The notes beneath the pieces were generated by a model, which was given only the letters and a program-made list of their open reading frames with translations, was not told the origin of the DNA and ran no database searches. A stretch of 64,000 bases of DNA from positions 1 to 64,000 of IMG/VR virus record IMGVR_UViG_3300037010_001382; one strand, given 5' to 3'. Positions within the stretch are counted from its first letter, which is position 1. Each line of letters begins with the position of its first letter. Position numbers and translations under genes: made by a program. The stretch comes from a virus. Shown piece after piece: positions 47,840 through 57,316 of this stretch.

Positions 47840-48979
47840 ATGCAGGATAGTGAGTATAGGAAAAGGTGGGGCATTAGTCAGAGTGCAATAAAAGACTTCC
47901 AATTTAAGTCACCGAAAAAGTGGAAGAGTATCTGGATCGATCTCAAGTACGATCTAGACAAGAATGAAGATACATTTGTTATGGGTAGTTTAATAGATAC
48001 TCTATTATTTACGCCTAGAGATATGGATTTACGTTTTTATATAGGTGAAGAAAAGTTACCATCAAAAGCAATTGCTTCAATTATTAGAGATTATTATAAT
48101 TCTATAATAAAAGAGAATTTGCTTATAGATGAGATGAATAAAGCAATACCAGTAGAATTACCACATCTCAATTTTGAGTCGGCAATAGGATTACTAGAGC
48201 AATGCGCTAATAGATATTCTTATAAAGATGGTGATGAAGAGAAAGTAGGTTGGAATACTGGTTGGAAAGCAGAAACACGCGTGAGAACGCTGCTCGAAAA
48301 GGGAGCTGATTATTATGCTTCACTTAAGGCATCAAAGGGACGAAAGATCATATCTGCAGAGATGAATCTAGAAGCAGCACAAATATGTGAAATTCTAAGA
48401 GCAGATCCTAAGGTAAGAGATTACTTTGTTCCTAATGAGGATAATCATCTCATGTTCCAATTAGAATTGTATACAACTTATCCATTAATCAATGGACAGA
48501 ATATGCCTCTAAAAGGAGCTTTAGATATCGTTAGGTTTAATCACAAGGATAAAACTGCACAGATTATAGATTTTAAGAGTTCATACTCAGCATTTGGATT
48601 TGTTAGTAGCATTAGACAATTCGGTTATTGTGACCAATTGAGCTATTACGATTTCTTATTAAGAGAATGGATGATTGAAGCTTGTGAAGGTAAATATTGT
48701 GATTATAAAGTATTACCTCCAATGAATATAGTAATAGATATTGCGGATCGAATTCCGTATGTTTATGAATATCAGTGGAGAGATATTGCATTGGCAGCTG
48801 ATGGTAATCGAGAATTCTTATTCAATTTATTTCAAACTCATGACCACAATGTCAAGATTAAGAAAGGATGGAAGAAGTTACTTGACGAAATTGGATGGCA
48901 CTGGCAGAACGATCTCTGGGATAAGCCAAAAGAGTTGTATGAAAACGACAAAATAACAGTTAACTTGCTGAATAACTAA
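47840..48979 (+). CDS. PD-(D/E)XK exonuclease-like protein, 379 aa
   Basis: ATG at 47840. Starts like RecE/phage exonucleases (YRKRWGISQSAIKDFQFKSP, then TFVMGSLIDTLLFTP). The nuclease core is LKGALDIVRFNHKDKTAQIIDFKSS (about 227-251), giving the Asp, the IIDFK (D-x-K) motif and following Ser. Likely a 5'-3' dsDNA exonuclease for recombination or replication, working with the Sak4-like protein or RecA. Confidence 0.75.
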   Translation: MQDSEYRKRWGISQSAIKDFQFKSPKKWKSIWIDLKYDLDKNEDTFVMGSLIDTLLFTPRDMDLRFYIGEEKLPSKAIASIIRDYYNSIIKENLLIDEMNKAIPVELPHLNFESAIGLLEQCANRYSYKDGDEEKVGWNTGWKAETRVRTLLEKGADYYASLKASKGRKIISAEMNLEAAQICEILRADPKVRDYFVPNEDNHLMFQLELYTTYPLINGQNMPLKGALDIVRFNHKDKTAQIIDFKSSYSAFGFVSSIRQFGYCDQLSYYDFLLREWMIEACEGKYCDYKVLPPMNIVIDIADRIPYVYEYQWRDIALAADGNREFLFNLFQTHDHNVKIKKGWKKLLDEIGWHWQNDLWDKPKELYENDKITVNLLNN

Positions 48980-48980
48980 G

Positions 48981-49643
48981 ATGATAAGAAACGATGTTGA
49001 TATAAATTCAACTGTTTCTGAATACTACAAAGAAAACATAACGGAATACACTGTTGGGAGGCTGAATAAGACCTCCCATTTTGTTTTGCCTATGATTGAT
49101 CTAAGTACAACAGGAGCGGTTATATCAAGGTATTTAAGGAATGCATTCTTGGACGATGAAGGTATAGAGCATGATTTTACAAGACCAGTGTTCTTATTAT
49201 TCAGAGTTAAGAATCCTAAAGATAAACCATGGACAGATTTCTGCAAAGCCAGTGTAAACAGAGATGCTTACATTACAGACTATTACGTTGGACGCGATAG
49301 TGACAATGCAGATCTGATCATGTTTGTTTTTCAGGTTCCTGAAAAGTGGAGTGACGACTTTGAATTTTACAAGATAGGTCGTTATTCATTGACTTCTAAA
49401 GAGTATAAGAATAAGTTTCCAGAGTTTGTGTTTACTCCATCTGGAGCAAAACGTGAAACTAGAGCTTGGGGAATACTCAATAAAAGTGAGACTCTTAAGG
49501 ATGAAGTAGTAAAACATTTCATTAATCCTGGAACTTCTAAGCCTGAAGATGTCATTTCTCTGCGACGAGAGATGAATACGTGGGATGAGATTTGGGATAA
49601 ACCGATGGAGAAAGAAGAGATATTTCGTTATATCGCAAAGTAA
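48981..49643 (+). CDS. hypothetical protein, 220 aa
   Basis: ATG at 48981, one base after the nuclease stop, so co-transcribed. Mixed alpha/beta (RPVFLLFRVKNPKDKPW, then ADLIMFVFQVPEKWSDD). No family recognised; may be a partner of the nuclease. Confidence 0.65.
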   Translation: MIRNDVDINSTVSEYYKENITEYTVGRLNKTSHFVLPMIDLSTTGAVISRYLRNAFLDDEGIEHDFTRPVFLLFRVKNPKDKPWTDFCKASVNRDAYITDYYVGRDSDNADLIMFVFQVPEKWSDDFEFYKIGRYSLTSKEYKNKFPEFVFTPSGAKRETRAWGILNKSETLKDEVVKHFINPGTSKPEDVISLRREMNTWDEIWDKPMEKEEIFRYIAK

Positions 49644-49659
49644 AAAATAATATTAAACA

Positions 49660-49911
49660 ATGCAACAGGGCATAATAATAAATTTCCCGTCTTTTAAACC
49701 TGAAAAAGGTATGACTATTAGACCTAGAAGTGGTGCACGAGTTCCATCTGTAGTTAAATACGGATGGAGTACTGCTATAATCTTAAAGGTCGCTGATTGT
49801 ACCTTTGATAAAGGTGTCAAAGAGCTTCGCATTGGAGGTATAGCAAATGGTAAAGAATTTGTCTGTTTAGAATATTCTGATAACATTGAAGAAAAACCAA
49901 TAAATGCGTAA
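49660..49911 (+). CDS. hypothetical protein, 83 aa
   Basis: ATG at 49660. Beta-rich (GMTIRPRSGARVPSVVKYGW), which may be a small barrel. The TAA overlaps the next ATG. Confidence 0.6.
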   Translation: MQQGIIINFPSFKPEKGMTIRPRSGARVPSVVKYGWSTAIILKVADCTFDKGVKELRIGGIANGKEFVCLEYSDNIEEKPINA

Positions 49912-50669
49912 TGGCTAGAGTTTTAGCAGTTGGTGACATTCGTGGTAATCACGAAATAGTTACTCAAGCGTTCGATAAGTTTTTGAGAGAAGACTACGAC
50001 AAAATCATATTTATTGGCAATTTTGCAGATAGCTTAACAAGAGAGGATAAGGATATCATAAGAGCGTTTCACGTTGCTTTAGCTGTCAAACAAACTTATC
50101 CTGATAGAGTTATACTGCTACGAGGACAAGCAGATGAAGCTTATTTTCATCATGATGCTTATGGCTATCGTGCTAAGACGTTCAGACCGTCTTTACATCG
50201 TGCTTTAAGCCACATACTCATACCTAAGGATGATTCTTTTAAGCATGCTTATAATATGGGTAATTTTTTATTTACGCATGGTGGTATTTCACTTAAATGG
50301 TTTCTGAAACATTACACTACAATACTTACTTGGGCAAATCATATGGGTCTTGATCCAGAAGAGCCAAGAGATATAGCATCGCTAATTAATGGTATAGCCA
50401 AAACTGCAGATCGAAAGATTTTGCATGAGAAGGCTGCAACTTATGGCGGTTACGAAAGTGATTTAGGAGGACCATTATGGTGTGATAAATCAGAATTAAT
50501 GATTGGACCGTTATATGGAGTTAATCAGGTTGTTGGTAACAGTCCTGAGAACTTTATATATCGTTTTCATCGTTTTGCTGATGATAAGCATAGAGAAAAC
50601 ACAAGCGTAACATTCATTGATGTTCTTGATAGAAGAACTCAATTTTTAACATTAGATATAAAAGGATAA
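49911..50669 (+). CDS. calcineurin-like metallophosphoesterase, metal site degraded, 252 aa
   Basis: ATG at 49911. The fold is recognisable: VGDIRGNHEIV (about 7-17) for GDxHG, IFIGNFADSL for GDxxDRG, ILLRGQADEAYF for GNHE, and FTHGGISLKW for the HGG motif. Of the metal ligands, only the first Asp and the HGG His stay; the His of GDxHG, the second Asp and the NHE His are changed to Arg, Asn and Ala/Gln. A non-catalytic or altered function is likely. Confidence 0.7.
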   Translation: MARVLAVGDIRGNHEIVTQAFDKFLREDYDKIIFIGNFADSLTREDKDIIRAFHVALAVKQTYPDRVILLRGQADEAYFHHDAYGYRAKTFRPSLHRALSHILIPKDDSFKHAYNMGNFLFTHGGISLKWFLKHYTTILTWANHMGLDPEEPRDIASLINGIAKTADRKILHEKAATYGGYESDLGGPLWCDKSELMIGPLYGVNQVVGNSPENFIYRFHRFADDKHRENTSVTFIDVLDRRTQFLTLDIKG

Positions 50670-50676
50670 AAAGAAA

Positions 50677-51060
50677 TTGGAAGACGAAGTATTAGTAATA
50701 CCGCAAGGTGTAGAAATTATAACAAGGGAACAGGTATTGGAAGATAAAGAACTCTTGTATCAATACATGGCACAGAACAATACGTTTGAGTTCAATATGA
50801 ACAAAGCGTTGGAAGAATGTGTCGAGTTTATGGAGGTTTTAATAAAACTTCAGACAAAGAGTAAAGCAAATCCACGCTGTCCTAGTCCAATAGATGCGAT
50901 CCATGAATTTGCTGATGTAATGTTGCGTGGATCAATAGCACTTATGTCTTTATTTCCTAATGATAAAGAGTTTGATGAAGAATTAACTCGTTATTTGGAA
51001 GAAAAAGAAGGTAAGTTGTTAGGTTGGCTTGAAGCAGGAACTTATCATAAAGGTCTGTAA
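50677..51060 (+). CDS. MazG-like nucleotide pyrophosphohydrolase, 127 aa
   Basis: TTG start at 50677. All-alpha MazG pattern: NKALEECVEFMEVLIKL (about 42-58, E-E-x2-E) and AIHEFADVMLRGSIAL (about 74-89, E-x2-D). These helices carry the metal-binding residues that cleave nucleoside triphosphates to monophosphate and PPi. Fits the other dNTP-cleaning genes. Confidence 0.7.
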   Translation: MEDEVLVIPQGVEIITREQVLEDKELLYQYMAQNNTFEFNMNKALEECVEFMEVLIKLQTKSKANPRCPSPIDAIHEFADVMLRGSIALMSLFPNDKEFDEELTRYLEEKEGKLLGWLEAGTYHKGL

Positions 51061-51095
51061 TAAGTAAAGTAGAAAAGTAGTAAATTTAAGTAGTA

Positions 51096-51998
51096 ATGCC
51101 AGGGGAAGATAGACTAATAGGTCAGGCTCAAGAAGCTGTTGTAGATAATAATTTATTGGAACATAATGTAAATCGTCCTGTGGAATTGCAAATCATGGAT
51201 TTTGAGGACGAAGAACAAATGCAAGACGATCATGATGATCTTTTGGATGAACCAGAAGAACAGCCAGGATTACGTTGGGAAGATGCAGGTCAGGCTCCTG
51301 CTAATCATGCTGCAGAAATGTGGGCAAGATTAGCTGCTCAAGATCCAAATCCTCCAAGAGCAATGGCAGGAGTGGATCCATTTCAGCCGATACGTTTTAA
51401 CGTGAATCCGTTCGAAGAACCAATACGTCAGGTTCCAAATGCACAACCTGCTGGACAGGAATTTAATGCTGCACAAGAACTTGATCGTCAGATAAATCAA
51501 TTAAGACAGCAGCAACGAGCTCGTAGACCGAGACAAAGAGGCGCTGCTAGAGTAGAAGATGATAATGGTAGACACCTACCATATAATATCAATCCTCCAC
51601 AAAAGCCGCAAGCTGCAAGACCACAATTAAGAAATAATAACAACGTGAAACAAGTAATAGTAGAAGCACCAAAATACATTGATGGTGGGCATGTTCACAG
51701 AGGTTATACGTTCAGTAGAAAACTTCATTCTAAAGAAGATACGTGGTTACGTACATTTGGTTATGCATCTGTATTGGATCAATATCCAGACTTGAAGTAT
51801 GTTGAGATAGAGCAGCCGTTAAATGAAGAAGAAGAATGCATCATTGTTCTTTCTGAATTAGCAGACGCACTTGCAACTGAAGAGTGTACTAGGACAATCT
51901 CTGGTTTTTGCATTAAAACGCATAATAAGGAGTATCAAACTGTTTATAAGAAGCACATCAAAACAATAAGCTCTTTTAAGAGAATAAAGAATGGGTAA
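51096..51998 (+). CDS. hypothetical protein with low-complexity N-terminal half, 300 aa
   Basis: ATG at 51096. Residues 1-190 are Asp/Glu-, Pro-, Asn- and Gln-rich, mostly disordered, with a basic patch (RQQQRARRPRQRGAAR). Residues 190-300 are a folded alpha/beta domain (TFSRKLHSKEDTWLRTFGYAS). No family recognised. Overlaps the next gene by 8 bp. Confidence 0.65.
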   Translation: MPGEDRLIGQAQEAVVDNNLLEHNVNRPVELQIMDFEDEEQMQDDHDDLLDEPEEQPGLRWEDAGQAPANHAAEMWARLAAQDPNPPRAMAGVDPFQPIRFNVNPFEEPIRQVPNAQPAGQEFNAAQELDRQINQLRQQQRARRPRQRGAARVEDDNGRHLPYNINPPQKPQAARPQLRNNNNVKQVIVEAPKYIDGGHVHRGYTFSRKLHSKEDTWLRTFGYASVLDQYPDLKYVEIEQPLNEEEECIIVLSELADALATEECTRTISGFCIKTHNKEYQTVYKKHIKTISSFKRIKNG

Positions 51999-52476
51999 AA
52001 AAGCAATGGTTACAGTTAGAGCTTTTAGGACGTTTAAGTATCCTAAAAGTGCGCTGGACAAGGTACAATTTATCGGTGATGCCACTTATAAGGCACAACA
52101 TGATCTGCAGGTAATTATTAATGAAATTCTTGTTAATGACCATGCTGAAGTAAACGTTGCTGCATTATTTGAATTTGAAGCTATAGAAGATGTAGCTTAT
52201 AAATTCAGAAAGAGGCAGATTGAAGTGGATCGTCCTGGAGATTTTGTTGGTCGTAATAAAGCTGCAAAAGCTCTTACGAATCACAAGATGGAACAGAAAT
52301 ATGGTCCATTAAATCATGAGCAGAATCCAGGATTATATGAGCTTGACCCGGAAATAAGAGATCCGCAAGGAGATTTGTTAAGGGAAGCTACCTGGTACAT
52401 GCGTGAAGAAATTGAGCGTGAATACTATCAGTATTACGATGATTTTCGTGAAATACTTAGAGCTGCAGCAAACTAA
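51991..52476 (+). CDS. hypothetical protein, 161 aa
   Basis: ATG at 51991. Charged, with aromatic end (REYYQYYDDFREILRAA). No family recognised. Stop overlaps the next ATG. Confidence 0.65.
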   Translation: MGKKAMVTVRAFRTFKYPKSALDKVQFIGDATYKAQHDLQVIINEILVNDHAEVNVAALFEFEAIEDVAYKFRKRQIEVDRPGDFVGRNKAAKALTNHKMEQKYGPLNHEQNPGLYELDPEIRDPQGDLLREATWYMREEIEREYYQYYDDFREILRAAAN

Positions 52477-52673
52477 TGGATGAAGATGATGATGATGTAT
52501 TAGAAGCTTCATCTTTAACAGAATTACAAGAGTATGCTCAATCTATTTATGATAGGTTTAAAGCGACAGGAGATAAAGCTGTGAGAAAAGTTCTAAGAAA
52601 GCGATGGAAAGAAATTGTAACTAATTATAATAAGCGCGTTAACTTCGATGCTTATTATGAGGATTTAAGCTAA
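52476..52673 (+). CDS. small acidic/basic protein, 65 aa
   Basis: ATG at 52476. Acidic start (MDEDDDDVLEAS) then basic helix (AVRKVLRKRWKEIV). Last + gene before a bidirectional terminator. Confidence 0.6.
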   Translation: MDEDDDDVLEASSLTELQEYAQSIYDRFKATGDKAVRKVLRKRWKEIVTNYNKRVNFDAYYEDLS

Positions 52674-52677
52674 TAAA

Positions 52678-52709
52678 AAAAGGGATATGACGCAAATCAT
52701 ATCCCTTTT
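52678..52709. terminator. bidirectional terminator
   Basis: AAAAGGGATATGA (52678-52690) pairs with TCATATCCCTTTT (52697-52709). A-run on one side and T-run on the other let it serve both the + gene ending at 52673 and the - gene ending at 52725. Confidence 0.8.
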
Positions 52710-52724
52710 CTTTTATACTGTAAA

Positions 52725-53003
52725 TTAGTCCTTTTTCATTGATGCTACCATATCTTCAGCGTATTGCTTTAACATTTCATCAATAGTTTCTCTGGTTAGA
52801 GGATTACCATCCAAATCCTCATATTTAATAGTAATTTTACCACTGTCGAGTCCATCTGTAAAGACCGATTCTAAAGCAGTGATGAAAGGCGTATAAGCCT
52901 TAAACATGTCTTGAATTGCATTAAGTTGTTTTCCTGTAATGTTAAATGTTTCATCTTCACTCCATACTGGAGTCTGACGAAATGGTGTAAATTGTATACT
53001 CAT
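52725..53003 (-). CDS. hypothetical protein, 92 aa
   Basis: ATG at 53003 on the minus strand. N-terminus MSIQFTPFRQTPVWSEDET, then helical (LNAIQDMFKAYTPFITALES). Own host-type promoter. One of only two minus-strand genes. No family recognised; its separate control suggests an early or constitutive role. Confidence 0.7.
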   Translation of the reverse strand: MSIQFTPFRQTPVWSEDETFNITGKQLNAIQDMFKAYTPFITALESVFTDGLDSGKITIKYEDLDGNPLTRETIDEMLKQYAEDMVASMKKD

Positions 53004-53027
53004 ATATTTGTTCTTAACTTTGAATTA

Positions 53028-53059
53028 CAAAGGTACAACAAATGTATGATTTTACCAAA
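53028..53059 (-). promoter_or_regulatory. Bacteroidota-type promoter, minus strand
   Basis: On the minus strand: TTTG (53059-53056), 20-nt gap, TACCTTTG (53035-53028), then 24 bases to the ATG. Confidence 0.8.
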
Positions 53060-53064
53060 TAAAA

Positions 53065-53096
53065 TTTGTGTAAGTGCAGAAATAATTCTATTTTTG
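53065..53096 (+). promoter_or_regulatory. Bacteroidota-type promoter for nrdJ
   Basis: TTTG (53065-53068), 20-nt gap, TATTTTTG (53089-53096), then 14 bases to ATG 53111. Placed back-to-back with the minus-strand promoter, 5 bp apart. Confidence 0.7.
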
Positions 53097-53110
53097 CACA
53101 AAGAAAAGTG

Positions 53111-55720
53111 ATGATAGAAAACGAAGAATTATTAAAGTATTTTGACAATGACGAACTTGCCGCAGATGTGTGGAAGTCAAAATACCAAGTGAAGAATGAT
53201 AAAGGTGAAGCTCTGGAACGTACACCAGACGAAATGCACAAACGACTTGCGAAGGAGTTTGCGCAAAAAGAGTATGATAACTTACAAAAAGATCGTGTTA
53301 GTGATAACTTGTCTACTTTTGGACAAGTAATTCAAAAGAAAATAGGTTCGAAATCACTAGTTGATTTAGAGCAAATGTTCTTTGAATATTTTGATAAGTT
53401 CTCACAGATAGTGCCTCAGGGCTCTATAATGTCAATTCTAGGACATCCGACTAAGGTTGGTAGTTTGAGTAATTGCTTTGTAGTTCCTGCCCCACATGAC
53501 TCGTATGGTGGCATTATGAAGACTGATGAACACTTGTCTCAGCTGATGAAGCGAAGAGGTGGAGTTGGTACAAATTTGAATGGGTTACGTCCATCTAAAA
53601 CGTTAGTATCTAATGCAGCAGGCACTTCTACAGGAGCTGTCTCGTTTATGCCTAGATATAGTAATACAACAAGAGAAGTAGCACAGGATGGTCGTAGAGG
53701 AGCATTAATGCTACTTTTACACTGTTTACATCCAGATATATTTGATTTTGTAAAGATCAAGAAAGATAGAACAAAAGTAACAGGTGCTAATATTAGTGTT
53801 CTGCTTACTGATACTTTTATGTCAGCTGCTAAAGCTGATGAGGATTTTTACTGCAGATTTCCTATAGATCAATCTATAGGTGGATTTGAGCCACCAGAAT
53901 ACAATACTTTAGTGGAAACATCTAAAGGAAAGTATATAATGAGAATTAAAGCTAAGGAGCTTTTTGATCTTATTATTGAGATGGCACATGAAAATGCAGA
54001 ACCAGGTATAGCATTTATAGATCGCATTATAGACTTCTCACCTGATGGAGTTTATGAGATGTATAAGGCTATTGCTAGTAATCCTTGTGGTGAGCAATGG
54101 TTACAAGCATATGATTCTTGCAGATTGCTAGCAATTAACTTATTCTGTGTCGTTAAGAATCCTTTCACTGAAAGAGCATTTGTAGATTATGAAAAGTTAT
54201 ATGAAGTAGCATATATGCAACAGCGATTAGCAGATACACTTGTAGACCTAGAGATAGAGTATGTAGGTCGTATTATTGCTAAGATTGATTTAGATCCAGA
54301 ACCTGAAGATGTTAAGCGTGTTGAGAAAGAATTATGGCAGAATGTACTAAAGACAGCGCAAGCAGGTCGTAGAACAGGATGTGGATTTACAGCACTTGCA
54401 GATATGTTAGCAGCATTGAATCTTAAGTACGATAGTAAACAAGGTATTGAAATCATTGAGGAAGTATGCAAAGTAAAAATGTGTGCTGAATTAGATTGCT
54501 CTATCGACTTAGCTATCTTAAGAGGAGCTTTTGAAGGTTGGGATCCTAAAAAAGAATTTGAATTTAAAGGTCTGCAAAAGAATGGTAAACATTATTCTGG
54601 AAAGAATAAGTTTTATCAGATGTTAATAGACAATTTTCAAGAACAAGTACTTAGGATGTACGCTTATGGACGTCGTAATGTATCTTGGTCTACTGTAGCT
54701 CCTACAGGAACAGTGTCGATTATGACACAAACATCAAGTGGACTCGAGCCGCTCTTCTTACCATACTATATGCGTAGGAAGAAAATTAATCCTTCTGATA
54801 AACACTCACGTGTAGATTTTACGGATCAGAATGGCGATCAATGGCAAGAGTTTCCAATAATGCATCCTAAATTCAAGGAATGGATAGAAATGCGCCTTGG
54901 TACACAATCAAAGATTGAAGATCAAACAAAAGATGATCTTGATAATCTTTTCAAGATATCGCCTTGGTATGCATCAACTGCAAATGATATTGACTGGACA
55001 AAGCGTGTAGAAATACAAGCTATTATTCAGAAATATACAACTAATGCAATATCATCAACTATTAATTTACCAAATAATGTCACGAAAGAAGAAGTTGCGA
55101 GCATTTATTGGAGGGCTTGGGAGTTGGGGCTCAAAGGAGTTACTGTTTATCGAGATGGATGTCGTACTGGTGTATTGGTCTCTAATGAAGCATCATCCGT
55201 TACGAAAGAAGTTGCGTTCTCTCAAAAAGACGCAGCGAAAAGGCCTACGTCGCTTGATTGTGAAATACATGCAGTCAAGGTCAAAGGAGTAAGTTACTCT
55301 GTTATTGTATCAGTATTAAATGATCATCCTTACGAGGTTTTCATTTTGTCTGATATGGTACTTGCTTGTTCTAAAGGCGTTGTTACTAAGGAAAAGAAAG
55401 GTTTATACAATTTATATAATGTAGATGGATCTTTATGTTCATCAGATATAGGTAGTAAAATAACAGAAGAAGAAGCAGCTATTACAAGATTACTTTCTAC
55501 GAGCCTGAGACATGGTACGAATGTTAGATTCTTGGTTGAGCAGCTAAACAAAACAGAAGGTTTGATGGTAGGATTTAGTAAGGCAATTGCACGTTGTCTT
55601 AAGAAATATATACCAGAAGGCACTACTTCGAAAGAAGAATGTCCTGAATGTAAGCAACCAGCGATGGTTTACGAAGAAGGATGTAAGAAGTGTAAGAATT
55701 GCGGTTATTCAAAATGCTAA
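53111..55720 (+). CDS. nrdJ: class II (adenosylcobalamin) ribonucleotide reductase, 869 aa
   Basis: Start set at ATG 53111; the longer frame begins inside the promoter. RNR landmarks: LSNCFVVPAPHDSYGGIMKT (first active-site Cys), KRRGGVGTNLNGLRPS, EVAQDGRRGALM, NPCGEQWL (about 331-338, the thiyl Cys), STVAPTGTVSIMTQTSSGLEP, and a C-terminal zinc-ribbon-like CPECKQPAMVYEEGCKKCKNCGYSKC-type end carrying the reducing Cys pairs. These are class II features, needing host B12. Makes dNTPs for replication. Confidence 0.9.
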   Translation: MIENEELLKYFDNDELAADVWKSKYQVKNDKGEALERTPDEMHKRLAKEFAQKEYDNLQKDRVSDNLSTFGQVIQKKIGSKSLVDLEQMFFEYFDKFSQIVPQGSIMSILGHPTKVGSLSNCFVVPAPHDSYGGIMKTDEHLSQLMKRRGGVGTNLNGLRPSKTLVSNAAGTSTGAVSFMPRYSNTTREVAQDGRRGALMLLLHCLHPDIFDFVKIKKDRTKVTGANISVLLTDTFMSAAKADEDFYCRFPIDQSIGGFEPPEYNTLVETSKGKYIMRIKAKELFDLIIEMAHENAEPGIAFIDRIIDFSPDGVYEMYKAIASNPCGEQWLQAYDSCRLLAINLFCVVKNPFTERAFVDYEKLYEVAYMQQRLADTLVDLEIEYVGRIIAKIDLDPEPEDVKRVEKELWQNVLKTAQAGRRTGCGFTALADMLAALNLKYDSKQGIEIIEEVCKVKMCAELDCSIDLAILRGAFEGWDPKKEFEFKGLQKNGKHYSGKNKFYQMLIDNFQEQVLRMYAYGRRNVSWSTVAPTGTVSIMTQTSSGLEPLFLPYYMRRKKINPSDKHSRVDFTDQNGDQWQEFPIMHPKFKEWIEMRLGTQSKIEDQTKDDLDNLFKISPWYASTANDIDWTKRVEIQAIIQKYTTNAISSTINLPNNVTKEEVASIYWRAWELGLKGVTVYRDGCRTGVLVSNEASSVTKEVAFSQKDAAKRPTSLDCEIHAVKVKGVSYSVIVSVLNDHPYEVFILSDMVLACSKGVVTKEKKGLYNLYNVDGSLCSSDIGSKITEEEAAITRLLSTSLRHGTNVRFLVEQLNKTEGLMVGFSKAIARCLKKYIPEGTTSKEECPECKQPAMVYEEGCKKCKNCGYSKC

Positions 55721-55729
55721 AAATAAGAT

Positions 55730-56421
55730 ATGAAAAATTACAAATTATATGGAGCTATCTTGGGAGATTTAGCTGGTCAACCATATGAATTTCCTCCAAT
55801 GAAAGGTCCATATAATAATGTAGATCTTCATAATCCTAAAGCGCATATTACTGATGATACTATTATGACTTTAGCTTCTGCAGATCATATCATGTATGGC
55901 GAGAGAGATAAATTATCTATATCTCAATACTATAAATGGTGGGGTAACATGTATCCAGAAGCAGGCTATGGTAAAGGCTTAATGTAGTTGGTACATCTTG
56001 GGGCAATGGATGTTTGATGCGTGCATCTCCATTTATTTGGTCTAATGATCTGCAGGCACTGATAAGATCAGTTCAATCAAGTCATAATCACCAATATAGT
56101 TTAGAAGCAGCTTTCGAGTTGTGGAAAGCTTATAAATCAAGAAAATCGAATTTGTTTGTATCTCCTTGTGATTTTGAAGAATTTAAAGTAGATGCGAAGT
56201 CTACGATGGATTTTTGCCTGCAGATGTTCTATCATCCAGGTTCATTACAAAGAGCTATTATTAAGACGATAGAATGTGGTGGTGATACAGATACTAATGC
56301 GTCAATTGTAGGTGAATATTTCAACTATCAAATGGGCGGTATTACTAAACAAGATGCTGAGTACGTAGAATCAAAGCTGGATAAGCGTCAATTAAACATA
56401 CTTTTAAAATTCAATAAGTAA
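55730..56421 (+). pseudogene. ADP-ribosylglycohydrolase, frameshifted
   Basis: The first frame (55730-55987) reads LYGAILGDLAGQPYEFPP, then ITDDTIMTLASADHI (the metal-binding TDDT), and YPEAGYGKG, then stops. The second frame continues the same family: GTSWGNGCLMRASPFIW, then IECGGDTDTNASIVGEYF (the second metal site, GGDTDT). The frames differ by one base at about 55976-55990, with a few residues also missing. So this enzyme, which removes ADP-ribose from targets, is broken unless frameshifting occurs. It lies directly upstream of NAD metabolism genes. Confidence 0.8.
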
Positions 56422-56426
56422 CCGTT

Positions 56427-57314
56427 ATGCGCACATTAAACCTGGCACATGCAGATAAAGGCGATATACCCTACAAGGTTATCGCCTTTTCTGATAGCCA
56501 AAAACTCATTAACCTTGATGGCATTTATGCTAAAGGTAATACAAACATCGAGAAATCTGTTCAGATTACATCTCGCATGACATGGGAAGATGTTCAACTG
56601 ATTATATGTGCTAAAAAGGCTTTGGAAGAAGCTGGATTTAAGGAGATACATTTGTATGTTCCTTATTTCTTAGGTGCAAGATCAGATCGCAAATTCCAAA
56701 ATGGAAGTATTAACTATCTTAAGCATTTAATATGTCCAATTATAAATAACTTACAGTTTAAATCTGTGACTGTTTATGATCCACATAGTTTTTGCCTAGA
56801 GATGGGTTTAGAGAACTTCAAATGTATTAATAGTTCTAATTTGATTAGGCACTTTCTCGAGCAGGAGAAATCTAATCTTAAGAATGCAATGTGGTTAATT
56901 CCTGATAAAGGAGCTTCTGCAAAAGCTAAAGAATTAATAATAGATTCTAATTACGATGATCAGCTTGGAGAAGTCGTTGTTTGTGATAAAATCAGAGACA
57001 TACCTACAGGCAAGATTATAAAAACAGTAGTGCCTGTGATGGAATTTCATGGCAGGGACGCATTCATCGTAGACGACATATGCGATGGAGGAGGAACATT
57101 TATAGAGATTGCTAAAGTATGTAAACAACATAATGTTGGCAACATGTACTTAGTAGTTTCTCACGGTATCTTCAGTAAAGGTCTTGGCGAACTCGCACAG
57201 TACTTCCAGGGAATATATTGCACAAATTCAATAAACGATTTGAGTAAGGGTGATTCTATAAATGTCAATAACAAGGACGGCAAACTACTTGTAAAACAAT
57301 TGCCGATAGTATAA
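56427..57314 (+). CDS. PRPP-synthetase-like enzyme, 295 aa
   Basis: ATG at 56427. Ribose-phosphate pyrophosphokinase family: N-terminal domain with VYDPHSF (about 115-121) and the PRPP loop GRDAFIVDDICDGGGTFIEIA (about 209-229). Known reaction: ribose-5-phosphate plus ATP to PRPP. A related phage enzyme is known that instead pyrophosphorylates ADP-ribose in the NARP1 route; sequence alone does not tell these apart here. Next genes are a HAD protein and NAMPT-like. Confidence 0.8.
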   Translation: MRTLNLAHADKGDIPYKVIAFSDSQKLINLDGIYAKGNTNIEKSVQITSRMTWEDVQLIICAKKALEEAGFKEIHLYVPYFLGARSDRKFQNGSINYLKHLICPIINNLQFKSVTVYDPHSFCLEMGLENFKCINSSNLIRHFLEQEKSNLKNAMWLIPDKGASAKAKELIIDSNYDDQLGEVVVCDKIRDIPTGKIIKTVVPVMEFHGRDAFIVDDICDGGGTFIEIAKVCKQHNVGNMYLVVSHGIFSKGLGELAQYFQGIYCTNSINDLSKGDSINVNNKDGKLLVKQLPIV

Positions 57315-57316
57315 TT

